From Candidatus Moraniibacteriota bacterium (lineage in GTDB: Bacteria; Patescibacteriota; Minisyncoccia; Moranbacterales; UBA9337): DNA of 8,819 bases. Positions within the stretch are counted from its first letter, which is position 1. Each line of letters begins with the position of its first letter. This document shows, in pieces, positions 1 to 5,090 of the stretch. The DNA is taken from positions 1 to 8,819 of the forward strand of contig DOKP01000101.1 in assembly GCA_003510795.1 (NCBI GenBank), in the 5' to 3' direction. The notes under the pieces are model-generated. The model was not told where the DNA came from. It saw nothing but the letters and a program-made list of their open reading frames with translations, and did no database searches. The translations under genes and the position numbers were made by a program.

Positions 1-233
1 ACATCCTTATAAATTACCATAGATAGAATATCTTCATCAAAATTATCTCGCATCAAAGTAGAAATTTTTTGCAAGTTTTCTCGACTTTCTTCCAAATACA
101 TTCGCTTGGCCACATCTCGAAGAGCAGTAGAAAAACGATGAGTTGAAGCTCCACAACTGTCCACTAAGTATTTCGCAACAGTTCCTTTGCCCGCAGCAAT
201 TTCTCCGGCAATTCCTAAGATTATTTTTTCCAT
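1..233 (-). CDS. P-loop nucleotide kinase-like protein, N-terminal part (cut by window edge)
   Basis: An open frame starts at ATG (231-233) and runs off the left edge, giving 77 residues. The N-terminus reads MEKIILGIAGEIAAGKGT: a beta strand followed by a Walker A-type loop (G10-x4-G15-K16-G17-T18), as in dephospho-CoA kinase, adenylate kinase and (d)CMP-kinase-like proteins. A following stretch, FSTALRD near residues 34-40, then SRENLQKISTLMRDNF, resembles the substrate-binding helix region of a kinase-like family often found in Parcubacteria (recalled, not searched). It probably phosphorylates a nucleotide or nucleoside-like substrate with ATP in the cytoplasm; the substrate cannot be told from this fragment. 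No Shine-Dalgarno motif precedes the start. A tRNA-Val gene and a repeat lie upstream on the same strand. The P-loop fold is well supported; the exact family is not. Confidence 0.75.
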   Translation of the reverse strand, partial: MEKIILGIAGEIAAGKGTVAKYLVDSCGASTHRFSTALRDVAKRMYLEESRENLQKISTLMRDNFDEDILSMVIYKD

Positions 234-264
234 AATTAATTTTTAACATTAATATTATTTCAAA

Positions 265-316
265 CACCCTCTCCCTCTTGTACTCAAGGGGGAGATGCCG
301 ATAGGCAGAGGGGGTT
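265..316. repeat. Branched palindromic repeat of the CCCTCTCCCTCTTG family
   Basis: CTCCCTCTTG (271-280) and CAAGGGGGAG (285-294) pair over 10 positions with one G-T wobble around a TACT loop. A second small hairpin, TGCC-GATA-GGCA, lies at 296-307. An outer arm CCCTCT (267-272) can alternatively pair with AGAGGG at 307-312, giving a branched structure. The first 16 bases (265-280) are identical to 8701-8716, so this is a dispersed family. It lies between tRNA-Val and the kinase gene. It has no U-tract, so it does not look like an intrinsic terminator. Confidence 0.75.
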
Positions 317-324
317 GCTAAGGG

Positions 325-398
325 TGGGCGTATCTGGACTTGAACCAGAGACCCCTCGCATGTCATGCGAGTGCTCTAACCAGCTGAGCTATACACCC
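325..398 (-). tRNA. tRNA-Val (anticodon GAC)
   Basis: The minus strand folds into a complete 74-nt cloverleaf. The acceptor arm GGGTGTA pairs with TACGCCC, the D-stem is GCTC/GAGC, the anticodon stem is CTCGC/GCGAG, and the T-stem is TCTGG/CCAGA with loop TTCAAGT. The anticodon loop ATGACAT places GAC at positions 34-36, which reads the valine codons GUC and GUU. The discriminator base is A73. The following bases are CCC, so the CCA tail is not encoded and must be added by the CCA-adding enzyme. Confidence 0.96.
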
Positions 399-410
399 TA
401 TTGGGTAAAT

Positions 411-466
411 TTCAAATTTTTAATTTCAAATTTCAAATGAATTTTCAATGTTTAAATTTTCAAATA
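411..466. repeat. Low-complexity AAATTTC/GAAATTT tract
   Basis: Iterated AATTTCAAATTTCAAAT-like sequence. Its reverse complement reappears at about 6259-6279, downstream of the rmlA-like gene. It forms the first part of the 307-base gene-poor stretch 399-705, which otherwise holds the repeat at 486-543 and the gene remnant at 617-697. Confidence 0.5.
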
Positions 467-485
467 ATGCAATAATTCAAAATGT

Positions 486-543
486 GTCATTTCGACCGAA
501 TAAATTTATGTACTCATAAATTTAGAAGTGGAGAAATCTCATT
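486..543. repeat. GTCATTTCGACC...GGAGAAATCTC repeat with internal perfect hairpin
   Basis: The flanks GTCATTTCGACCGAA and GTGGAGAAATCTC belong to a dispersed intergenic repeat type common in CPR and some other bacteria (recalled). Between them is a perfect 10-bp inverted repeat, TAAATTTATG (501-510) and CATAAATTTA (515-524), closed by a TACT loop (511-514). The same loop occurs in the other repeat families of this window. Confidence 0.6.
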
Positions 544-616
544 GTCATCCATAATATTTAAACAATTCAACCATCTCCCCTTATAAATTCTAACTTTTAA
601 CTCCAAAATAGTCAAC

Positions 617-697
617 TTATTTTATCAAACTTAAATCACTATTTATTACTACCGGCATTACCGCCTCAATTTCTTCTGAATATGTCATTATCTTCAT
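617..697 (-). pseudogene. 3' remnant of a second nucleoside 2-deoxyribosyltransferase-like gene
   Basis: The minus strand encodes a 26-codon frame ending in TAA at 617-619. Its last 21 residues, YSEEIEAVMPVVINSDLSLI plus K, align without gaps to the C-terminus of the 144-residue protein encoded at 1186-1620 (YLDEIEAMQPIVINQDLSKI plus I). I count 13 of 21 identical residues, and both end at the same point. The Nudix gene stop (706-708) lies just upstream in another frame, and no upstream part of a second copy is visible. The simplest reading is a partial duplication, or a deleted tandem paralogue of which only the tail survives. A translated 26-residue peptide is possible but less likely. Confidence 0.6.
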
Positions 698-705
698 AAT
701 ATTTT

Positions 706-1173
706 TTAAACTATTTTTAGTTTTCTGAACCACTCGCACCAAACAACTTCTATTCCTGGCTTATCTTGCCAGTCTTTCTCTGAGATGTCACCTGCTAGAT
801 ATTTTTCAGTTCTTTGGCTCAATGATTTTATTTCATCTACGGACAACCACACTGCTTGTTTTGTCTCATCCAAGCTTCTTTGGATTTCTCCTTTTGTTTC
901 AGCTTTATAAATTTTCCAATAATGCCAGCTGCCATCTTCTCTCCGACAATAATTTTCTTTTTTCCCCTCAACTAACATTTCTAAATTTAAACTTTTCAGT
1001 CCAACCTCTTCCCCTAGCTCTCTCTCAGCAGCCTCCTCATAAGAAGTATCTCCATTTACATGTCCAGCTGGTGGGGCAAAACCAAACGGAAATTTCTTTC
1101 GCTCTATCAGCAATAGTTTTTCTTCTTTCCAAACCAGCATTCCCACACTTGTATGATCACAAATTTTAGGCAT
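706..1173 (-). CDS. Nudix hydrolase
   Basis: A 155-residue single-domain Nudix protein that probably hydrolyses a nucleoside diphosphate linked to another group (NDP-X), releasing a nucleotide. The Nudix box spans about residues 37-59: G37, then R51-E52-L53-x-E55-E56-x-G58-L59, matching REUxEExGU with all the metal-binding glutamates. The first glutamate of the Gx5Ex7REUxEExGU pattern is replaced by T43; this position is less critical than the REUxEE core. Upstream, PPAGHVNGD and the PPAG turn fit the family. The start ATG has no Shine-Dalgarno motif, only A/T-rich sequence. The gene begins 12 bp after the stop of the deoxyribosyltransferase-like gene, so the two are probably co-transcribed. 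The likely role is clearing damaged or excess nucleotides; the substrate is not predictable. Confidence 0.92.
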   Translation of the reverse strand: MPKICDHTSVGMLVWKEEKLLLIERKKFPFGFAPPAGHVNGDTSYEEAAERELGEEVGLKSLNLEMLVEGKKENYCRREDGSWHYWKIYKAETKGEIQRSLDETKQAVWLSVDEIKSLSQRTEKYLAGDISEKDWQDKPGIEVVWCEWFRKLKIV

Positions 1174-1185
1174 TTTATTATTTTA

Positions 1186-1620
1186 TTAAATAATTTTACT
1201 TAAATCTTGATTAATTACAATTGGTTGCATGGCTTCTATTTCATCTAAATATTTACATTCTCCTTTTAGCGGATAATCGTTATACATAAATATTTTTTTC
1301 TTATTTACGTAAGCGAAACCAATTTCAAGAAAAACATTTCCACCGATATAATTTTTCTGGCCATTTTTTTCTATATTAACTACCAGTACAGCATCGCCAC
1401 TGACAATAGCATTGTAATACCACATGATATAATCATTTTCTATTTTTAATTGAGCATGCTCGCCTTTATTAATTCTATCCATTATTTCAGTTTTTCCTTC
1501 TTTTACACTTTCGATATAATGAGGGTGAATAATCGGCTCATGACCCATTTTGTTAAGCTCATCATATAATCGGACTTTCTCTTCTCTAAATGCGCTACTT
1601 CCTAAAATTGTTATTTTCAT
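1186..1620 (-). CDS. Nucleoside 2-deoxyribosyltransferase-like protein
   Basis: A 144-residue protein with a Rossmann-like start (MKITILGSSAF) and the motif GGNVFLEIGFAYVNKKKIF at residues 93-111. This matches the GxxxExGxA pattern in which the glutamate of nucleoside 2-deoxyribosyltransferases is the nucleophile; here it is E99. D76 in SGDAVLVVN sits where the family has a conserved strand-end aspartate. The family cleaves or exchanges N-glycosidic bonds of deoxynucleosides, but many members of this shape are uncharacterised, so salvage of deoxyribonucleosides or hydrolysis of a nucleotide is an inference. The neighbouring Nudix gene and the nearby kinase fit a nucleotide role. The 46-bp gap upstream of its start is almost filled by a stable hairpin (1629-1665). 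A tail fragment of a paralogue lies at 617-697. Confidence 0.65.
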   Translation of the reverse strand: MKITILGSSAFREEKVRLYDELNKMGHEPIIHPHYIESVKEGKTEIMDRINKGEHAQLKIENDYIMWYYNAIVSGDAVLVVNIEKNGQKNYIGGNVFLEIGFAYVNKKKIFMYNDYPLKGECKYLDEIEAMQPIVINQDLSKII

Positions 1621-1628
1621 ATACTCGT

Positions 1629-1665
1629 CCCGTTAAATTGCGGTAACCCGCACTATTTAACTGGG
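1629..1665. repeat. Two-tier hairpin filling the gap between two genes
   Basis: The outer arms CCCGTTAAAT (1629-1638) and ATTTAACTGGG (1655-1665) pair with one bulged base. The inner arms TGCGG (1639-1643) and CCGCA (1648-1652) pair around a TAAC loop. The structure starts one base after the stop codon of the 123-residue gene and ends 8 bases before the next ATG on the minus strand. There is no U-tract, so it is not an ordinary terminator. It could influence translation of the downstream gene, mark an RNA processing site, or be a dispersed GC-rich repeat. Confidence 0.6.
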
Positions 1666-1666
1666 A

Positions 1667-2038
1667 TTAATTTATTATTTTACATGCTTCGAAATGAATT
1701 TTTTTATCATTTTCATCAAATACTGTTATGACTTGGTATTTTCCTTTGGTATATACTTCACCATTTTCTAAAAAATGCGTAGCTTCTAAAATTTTTATAC
1801 TAGCTAATGGTCGCGATAAATTTTCGTTGCCTTTTGTTTTCATCAAGGGAAGCTGACCATTGCCATAAAATTTACTATCACTCAAATAATATAATCTTTG
1901 TCCACTCTTAAGAAATTCGTAAATTTTTCCTTCTTCCAAATTTTCCGGCACACATTCCTCAATTTTTCTTTCCCCAGAATTATAGCTAGAAATATCTCGC
2001 AAAGCCAGATCTGGATTAAATTCAACACTAATACCCAT
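1667..2038 (-). CDS. Conserved-looking hypothetical protein, 123 aa
   Basis: I do not recognise a named family. The protein is soluble, with no signal peptide or membrane segment. It begins MGISVEFNPDLALRDIS, is acidic in the first third (KIEECVPENLEEGKIYEF), and has a probable beta-rich C-terminal half (ASIKILEATHFLENGEVYTK, then YQVITVFDE). Phrases such as ENLEEGKIYEFLKSGQRLYY and LSRPLASIKILEATHFL feel familiar from Parcubacteria hypothetical proteins, but I cannot attach a function. It sits 13 bp downstream of the PPOX-like gene and is followed by a hairpin and the deoxyribosyltransferase-like gene, so it is probably translated from the same mRNA. The start ATG lacks a Shine-Dalgarno motif. 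Confidence 0.8.
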   Translation of the reverse strand: MGISVEFNPDLALRDISSYNSGERKIEECVPENLEEGKIYEFLKSGQRLYYLSDSKFYGNGQLPLMKTKGNENLSRPLASIKILEATHFLENGEVYTKGKYQVITVFDENDKKIHFEACKIIN

Positions 2039-2051
2039 AGATTTATCTTAA

Positions 2052-2402
2052 CTAATTAATTTTAATTCCCTCTGCTTTATCTAAGTCAAAAGCTTCATTT
2101 ATAGTTATTAAAATAGCATTTCTAACTTCATAGTCACCAGAATCACCACTACATAAATCAAAATATTTTCCGGAAGAAAAAATTTCCACGGAACCTTTAA
2201 TTCTATAGTAACCGCTTACCACGCATATTTTATTATTTTCTTTTAAATTTCTAATAGTGTTATTCATTTGGCAATTTGCCACCAATAATTTATCATCTAC
2301 GAACCCCAATGAAATAACAATATTGGCATTTGGTACATTATCGATCGAAGAAGTAGCCAAAACAAGTTCTTTTCCTTTTTCAAAATTTTCTTTCCAATTC
2401 AT
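2052..2402 (-). CDS. Pyridoxamine 5'-phosphate oxidase-like (split beta-barrel flavin-binding) protein
   Basis: A 116-residue protein with the N-terminal pattern of the PPOX-like split-barrel superfamily: a helix, then LVLATSSIDNVPNANIV (13-29), a strand pair SLGFVDDKLLVANCQ (31-45), NNTIRNLKENNKICVV (47-62), and GYYRIKGSVEIFSSGKYFD (64-82). Members bind FMN or F420 and act as small oxidoreductases, or bind the cofactor without a known reaction. This short form is unlikely to be a true PdxH, which is about twice as long. It is the first gene of a four-gene minus-strand group (gaps of 13, 46 and 12 bp). A palindromic element and a candidate -10 box lie upstream. No Shine-Dalgarno motif precedes the ATG. 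The fold assignment is good; substrate and cofactor are unknown. Confidence 0.82.
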   Translation of the reverse strand: MNWKENFEKGKELVLATSSIDNVPNANIVISLGFVDDKLLVANCQMNNTIRNLKENNKICVVSGYYRIKGSVEIFSSGKYFDLCSGDSGDYEVRNAILITINEAFDLDKAEGIKIN

Positions 2403-2487
2403 ATTTTAAAATTAAAACTAATTAAAAAAAATTTCTTAATTTCTTTTGATAAACCAAGAATTTTTATTCATAAATTTAATTTACTAA

Positions 2488-2493
2488 ATTATA
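2488..2493 (-). promoter_or_regulatory. Candidate -10 box (TATAAT) upstream of the PPOX-like gene
   Basis: A perfect TATAAT on the minus strand, about 86 bases before the ATG at 2402. No good -35 hexamer is seen 16-18 bp upstream, and the region is very AT-rich, so chance occurrence is a real possibility. Apart from this box and the palindrome at 2570-2679, I see nothing in the gene-free stretch 2403-2716. Confidence 0.25.
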
Positions 2494-2569
2494 TACGCAT
2501 ATATATTCTGGCATATACTATATTAAATATCAAACTGTATTATTGTAACTCCTCATTTTAACATAATTC

Positions 2570-2679
2570 GTCTTTGCGAGGGTACTCCCGTGGCAATCCA
2601 GAACAACATTTTAATATCAAGACCTTAACCTTCCTGGATCGCCACGAAAATATCGAGTACAATATTTTCTCGCGAAGAC
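2570..2679 (+). repeat. Nested palindromic intergenic element, copy 1
   Basis: The terminal arms GTCTTTGCGAG (2570-2580) and CTCGCGAAGAC (2669-2679) pair with one mismatch. The core arms CGTGGCAATCCA (2589-2600) and TGGATCGCCACG (2635-2646) also pair with one mismatch. The left side hairpin is GGG-TACT-CCC (2580-2589). The right one is GAAAATAT...ATATTTTC (2646-2669) with AGTA at its apex. The central 34 bp are not palindromic and match copy 2 (4118-4233) in the opposite orientation. The element lies between the IMPase-like and PPOX-like genes. Confidence 0.8.
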
Positions 2680-2716
2680 TGGCATATTTTTTTTATTATT
2701 TTTATTAGGTTATTTT

Positions 2717-3484
2717 TTATACAATTACTGATTTTAAAATTTCGTATGTTTTTTTATTTCCGCCAACAAAAATTCTATCATTGTATTTTAATATATTTTC
2801 TCCTTTGTCATTTTTAAAAATACCGCCAGCTTCTCTTATGATAAACCCGCCTGCTACTTCAGGAAAAACATCCTTAGTCAAAGCTATAATTCCATCATAT
2901 CTACCACACGCAACATAGCAATACCTTAAGGCAAAGGAGCATCTTATTTTATACGCACTATATTTAATTAAAGCTTCGGTAATTTCTTTTACTTTTCCTT
3001 CATCTTTCCATCCTGATGATGGAGCAAATATTACTTTGATTTTATTTACATCGTATCGTTTTGAGACTTCGATGGGTTTACCATTTAGAAATGCACCTTT
3101 TCCTTTATATGCAGTAAATAATTCGTCTGCAGATGGGTCATAAGCCACAGCAAATTGCACTACATTATTTTTCATATGCGCAATGACAAGCGCGTAATGA
3201 GGTTCTCCGTGAATAAATAAGCTCGTTCCGCTTATTGGGTCAGCAACCCAAATGTCTTCTGCGTTTGGAGATGAATCGTGCTCTTCTTCCGCAAACAATT
3301 CGTGATTAGGATTATGTTTTTTAATTATATTTTCTAAATCTCTTTCAATTCTTAAATCTTCTTCCGTTAAATCTTTTTTAGCAACACCAATGTCTTTGAT
3401 GTTTCCTGATTTTTTAACAATTCTTTTTCCAGATTCTAAAATATAATCAATTATTTCTTTATACACTTTTTCCATAATGTTCAT
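2717..3484 (-). CDS. Inositol monophosphatase family protein, metal site altered
   Basis: A 255-residue protein with the full IMPase/FBPase fold. Visible parts are KKDLTEEDLRIER (36-48), the glutamate motif FAEEEHD (64-70), WVADPISGTSLFIHG (79-93), a CYVACGRYDG motif (189-198) and IIREAGG (215-221). Family members are Mg2+/Li+-sensitive sugar-phosphate or nucleotide phosphatases. Two ligands look substituted. The DPxDGT motif reads DPISGT, so S85 replaces the second Asp (human IMPA1 Asp93). The C-terminal WDxxAG motif reads FPEVAG (207-212), so P208 replaces the Asp equivalent to Asp220. E66 and D82 remain. It may be a weak phosphatase, a specialised one, or a binding protein. The start may be M1 or M4; neither has a Shine-Dalgarno motif. 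The CYTH gene ends 39 bp upstream. Confidence 0.88.
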   Translation of the reverse strand: MNIMEKVYKEIIDYILESGKRIVKKSGNIKDIGVAKKDLTEEDLRIERDLENIIKKHNPNHELFAEEEHDSSPNAEDIWVADPISGTSLFIHGEPHYALVIAHMKNNVVQFAVAYDPSADELFTAYKGKGAFLNGKPIEVSKRYDVNKIKVIFAPSSGWKDEGKVKEITEALIKYSAYKIRCSFALRYCYVACGRYDGIIALTKDVFPEVAGGFIIREAGGIFKNDKGENILKYNDRIFVGGNKKTYEILKSVIV

Positions 3485-3523
3485 TTTTAATTATTGCACA
3501 ATTCTCTCAAAAGTTTTATCTCA

Positions 3524-4102
3524 TTATTTTTTAAACGGATTTTTTCCTTCAAAAGTTATTTCTGCCACATGGTTATTTACAAATTCTTCTGCCACTCCAT
3601 ATTTTTTAGCATACAGCGGGCTGACACAGCCAAAAAATGCCTGGGCGTAATCAAAACCCAACTTTTCTGAAACATTTTTGACGGCTTCTTCTGACTTTCC
3701 TTCAACTTCCACCAAAGGTTCGAGAAATGGCCACTCGTCAATTGTTACTTCCACGCCGTCCAAAATCCACAGTTCTCTTTTGGTTTCTTGATAAGATTTT
3801 TTCCGGCAACCAATGGTCTCTAGAAATTCCACTGCTTCGGAAAAATCATCCACGGTGAGACCTATTTCTTTTTGATTTTTAATTTTCTCACCGTCAATAA
3901 TTTTAATAATCATAGTTATCTTATCACCCTCATCTCTCACTCGCAACCAGCCATTTTTATTTTCGTGTCCGGTAGGAAAATTAAAAGTCACTCTTTTTTG
4001 CAAAAATTCCTCTCGCGCTAAGACTGCGCCAGATTTTTTTAATCTATCTCTAATTTCATCCTTATCTATGTTCGTAAAAGTGGCTTCGAATTCTATTTTC
4101 AT
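3524..4102 (-). CDS. CYTH domain (class IV adenylyl cyclase / triphosphatase-like) protein
   Basis: A 192-residue CYTH protein (triphosphate tunnel fold, cytoplasmic). It has the N-terminal acidic pair E4-x-E6 (MKIEFEATF), LRVRDEG with R54 and R56, a basic strand ending at K67 (TMIIK), KEIGL at 78-82, KRELW at 108-112, TIDEWPFLEPLVEVEG (120-135) with acidic residues D122, E132 and E134. These are the charged tunnel residues that bind metal and the triphosphate of the substrate. The usual ExExK signature reads ExExT here (T8). Likely reactions are hydrolysis of a triphosphate such as thiamine triphosphate or tripolyphosphate, or cAMP formation; sequence alone does not decide. It is followed 39 bp later by the IMPase-like gene, so the two may form one unit of phosphate-compound enzymes. 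Confidence 0.87.
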   Translation of the reverse strand: MKIEFEATFTNIDKDEIRDRLKKSGAVLAREEFLQKRVTFNFPTGHENKNGWLRVRDEGDKITMIIKIIDGEKIKNQKEIGLTVDDFSEAVEFLETIGCRKKSYQETKRELWILDGVEVTIDEWPFLEPLVEVEGKSEEAVKNVSEKLGFDYAQAFFGCVSPLYAKKYGVAEEFVNNHVAEITFEGKNPFKK

Positions 4103-4117
4103 TTTTTTATTCTATCA

Positions 4118-4233
4118 GTCTCTGCGAGTAAATTCTGTATTCAGAATTTGCGTGGCAGTCTAGAAAAATTAAAATCTTGATATTAAAACATTGTTCTGGA
4201 TTGCCACGTCAGGAGTACCTTCCTCGCAAAGAC
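4118..4233 (-). repeat. Nested palindromic intergenic element, copy 2
   Basis: The terminal arms GTCTCTGCGAG (4118-4128) and CTCGCAAAGAC (4223-4233) pair with one mismatch. The left hairpin TAAATTCTG / CAGAATTTG (4129-4137 and 4142-4150) has loop TATT. The core arms CGTGGCAGTCTAG and CTGGATTGCCACG pair with two mismatches. The right hairpin is AGG-AGTA-CCT (4211-4220). The non-palindromic centre matches copy 1 in the opposite orientation, so strand is given as minus relative to copy 1. The element lies between the TagA-like and CYTH genes. Confidence 0.8.
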
Positions 4234-4296
4234 GGACATAACAAGAAATTTTACTTTCTGGGATGACATACAGGGGGGTTAACTTTTGCAACTAGA

Positions 4297-4330
4297 AATT
4301 CGCAAATTCGATTTTCATTCGCAATTCGAG
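4297..4330. repeat. AATTCG-rich short tandem-like tract
   Basis: Imperfect repeats of AATTCGCAAATTCG and ATTCGCAATTCG directly downstream of the TagA-like gene stop codon. A GTCATCCC-type motif lies on the minus strand at about 4261-4268, between this tract and copy 2 of the palindrome. No clear terminator is seen. Confidence 0.4.
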
Positions 4331-4333
4331 TTA

Positions 4334-5083
4334 TTATTTATTAAGCAAAACTCTCAGCGGGAAAATTATCACTGCTTTCAGGATTCGCTTAGCTCGATAA
4401 CGCGGTTCTTGCAAAAATCGCCAAGACCATTCAAAACCAAATATTCGCATAATTTTTGGCGCCCGCATTATTTTCCCCGTGATAAAATCAAAGCTCCCAC
4501 CCACTCCCACTGCTAATCTCGCCCAATTGCTCCAACGATTTAGACTAGCGATAAATTTTTCTTGATAAGGCGCTCCAAAATTACAAAAAAGTATATCAAA
4601 AGTAGTGTGCCCTTCTTTAATATTTAAGCTCGCCAATTCCGTGCTTCGATCAAAATGTCCAGCTGAGGGATCAATACCTACTCCGCTAATTTTTATATCC
4701 GGATAAACTTTTAAAATAGCTTCCCGAGTCTCTTGCCAAGTGCTTAGCCCTCCTTTGTTGGCTACCAACAAAACAGATAATTTTTTTTCATTGGCAATTT
4801 CTAAAATTTTCCACATCAGATCAATACCGGTCATTCTGGTTCGAAGATGTTTGCCAAATCTCCAGAAAGCAAAACGAATTCCGGCGCCGTCCGCCAAACA
4901 CAAATCCGCATTATTTAAAATATTAAAAAGAACGCCGTCTTCTTTGGCTTTTAGAATAATTTCCGGATTGACAGTGACTATTTGATGGAGTTTATCTTCA
5001 TTTAAAAAATCTTCTATTTTGAGAATAATTTCTTTTTTAGAAAGATTATCTATTTTTACTCCCAGTATTTTTAATTGATTCAT
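4334..5083 (-). CDS. WecG/TagA/CpsF family glycosyltransferase (GT26)
   Basis: A 249-residue protein of usual family length. It has TVNPE (37-41), LADGAGI (63-69), RMTGID (83-88), NFGAPYQEKF (168-177), GVGGSFDFITG (193-203), RAPKIMRIFGFEW (207-219) and WRFLQEPRYR (221-230). T37 and D65 fall in the two motifs that hold the catalytic residues described for bacterial TagA. The family transfers N-acetylmannosamine or a related amino sugar from a UDP-sugar to a lipid-linked acceptor at the cytoplasmic face of the membrane, in wall teichoic acid, ECA or capsule synthesis. The C-terminus (AKRILKAVIIFPLRVLLNK) is basic and hydrophobic, fitting membrane attachment. It starts 7 bp after the galU stop, which indicates co-transcription. 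The actual polymer here is unknown. Confidence 0.95.
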   Translation of the reverse strand: MNQLKILGVKIDNLSKKEIILKIEDFLNEDKLHQIVTVNPEIILKAKEDGVLFNILNNADLCLADGAGIRFAFWRFGKHLRTRMTGIDLMWKILEIANEKKLSVLLVANKGGLSTWQETREAILKVYPDIKISGVGIDPSAGHFDRSTELASLNIKEGHTTFDILFCNFGAPYQEKFIASLNRWSNWARLAVGVGGSFDFITGKIMRAPKIMRIFGFEWSWRFLQEPRYRAKRILKAVIIFPLRVLLNK

Positions 5084-5090
5084 TTTTATT

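Noticed and set aside
43..366. A 107-codon minus-strand open frame.
   Set aside because: It runs through tRNA-Val and overlaps the kinase gene in another frame; its composition is not protein-like, and the kinase frame with its P-loop is clearly the real one.
822..1169. A 115-codon plus-strand open frame opposite the Nudix gene.
   Set aside because: It is antisense to a well-supported gene and has the Leu/Phe/Ser-rich composition expected of a shadow frame in AT-rich DNA. The plus-strand frames at 4286-4516, 4740-4985, 5290-5532, 6377-6583 and 7525-7749 are rejected for the same reason.
2052..2402. Calling the PPOX-like gene pdxH.
   Set aside because: The protein is 116 residues, about half the length of PdxH, and lacks its C-terminal substrate-binding region.
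3524..4102. Calling the CYTH protein an adenylate cyclase and inferring cAMP signalling.
   Set aside because: CYTH domains also hydrolyse thiamine triphosphate and polyphosphate; nothing else in the window points to cAMP.
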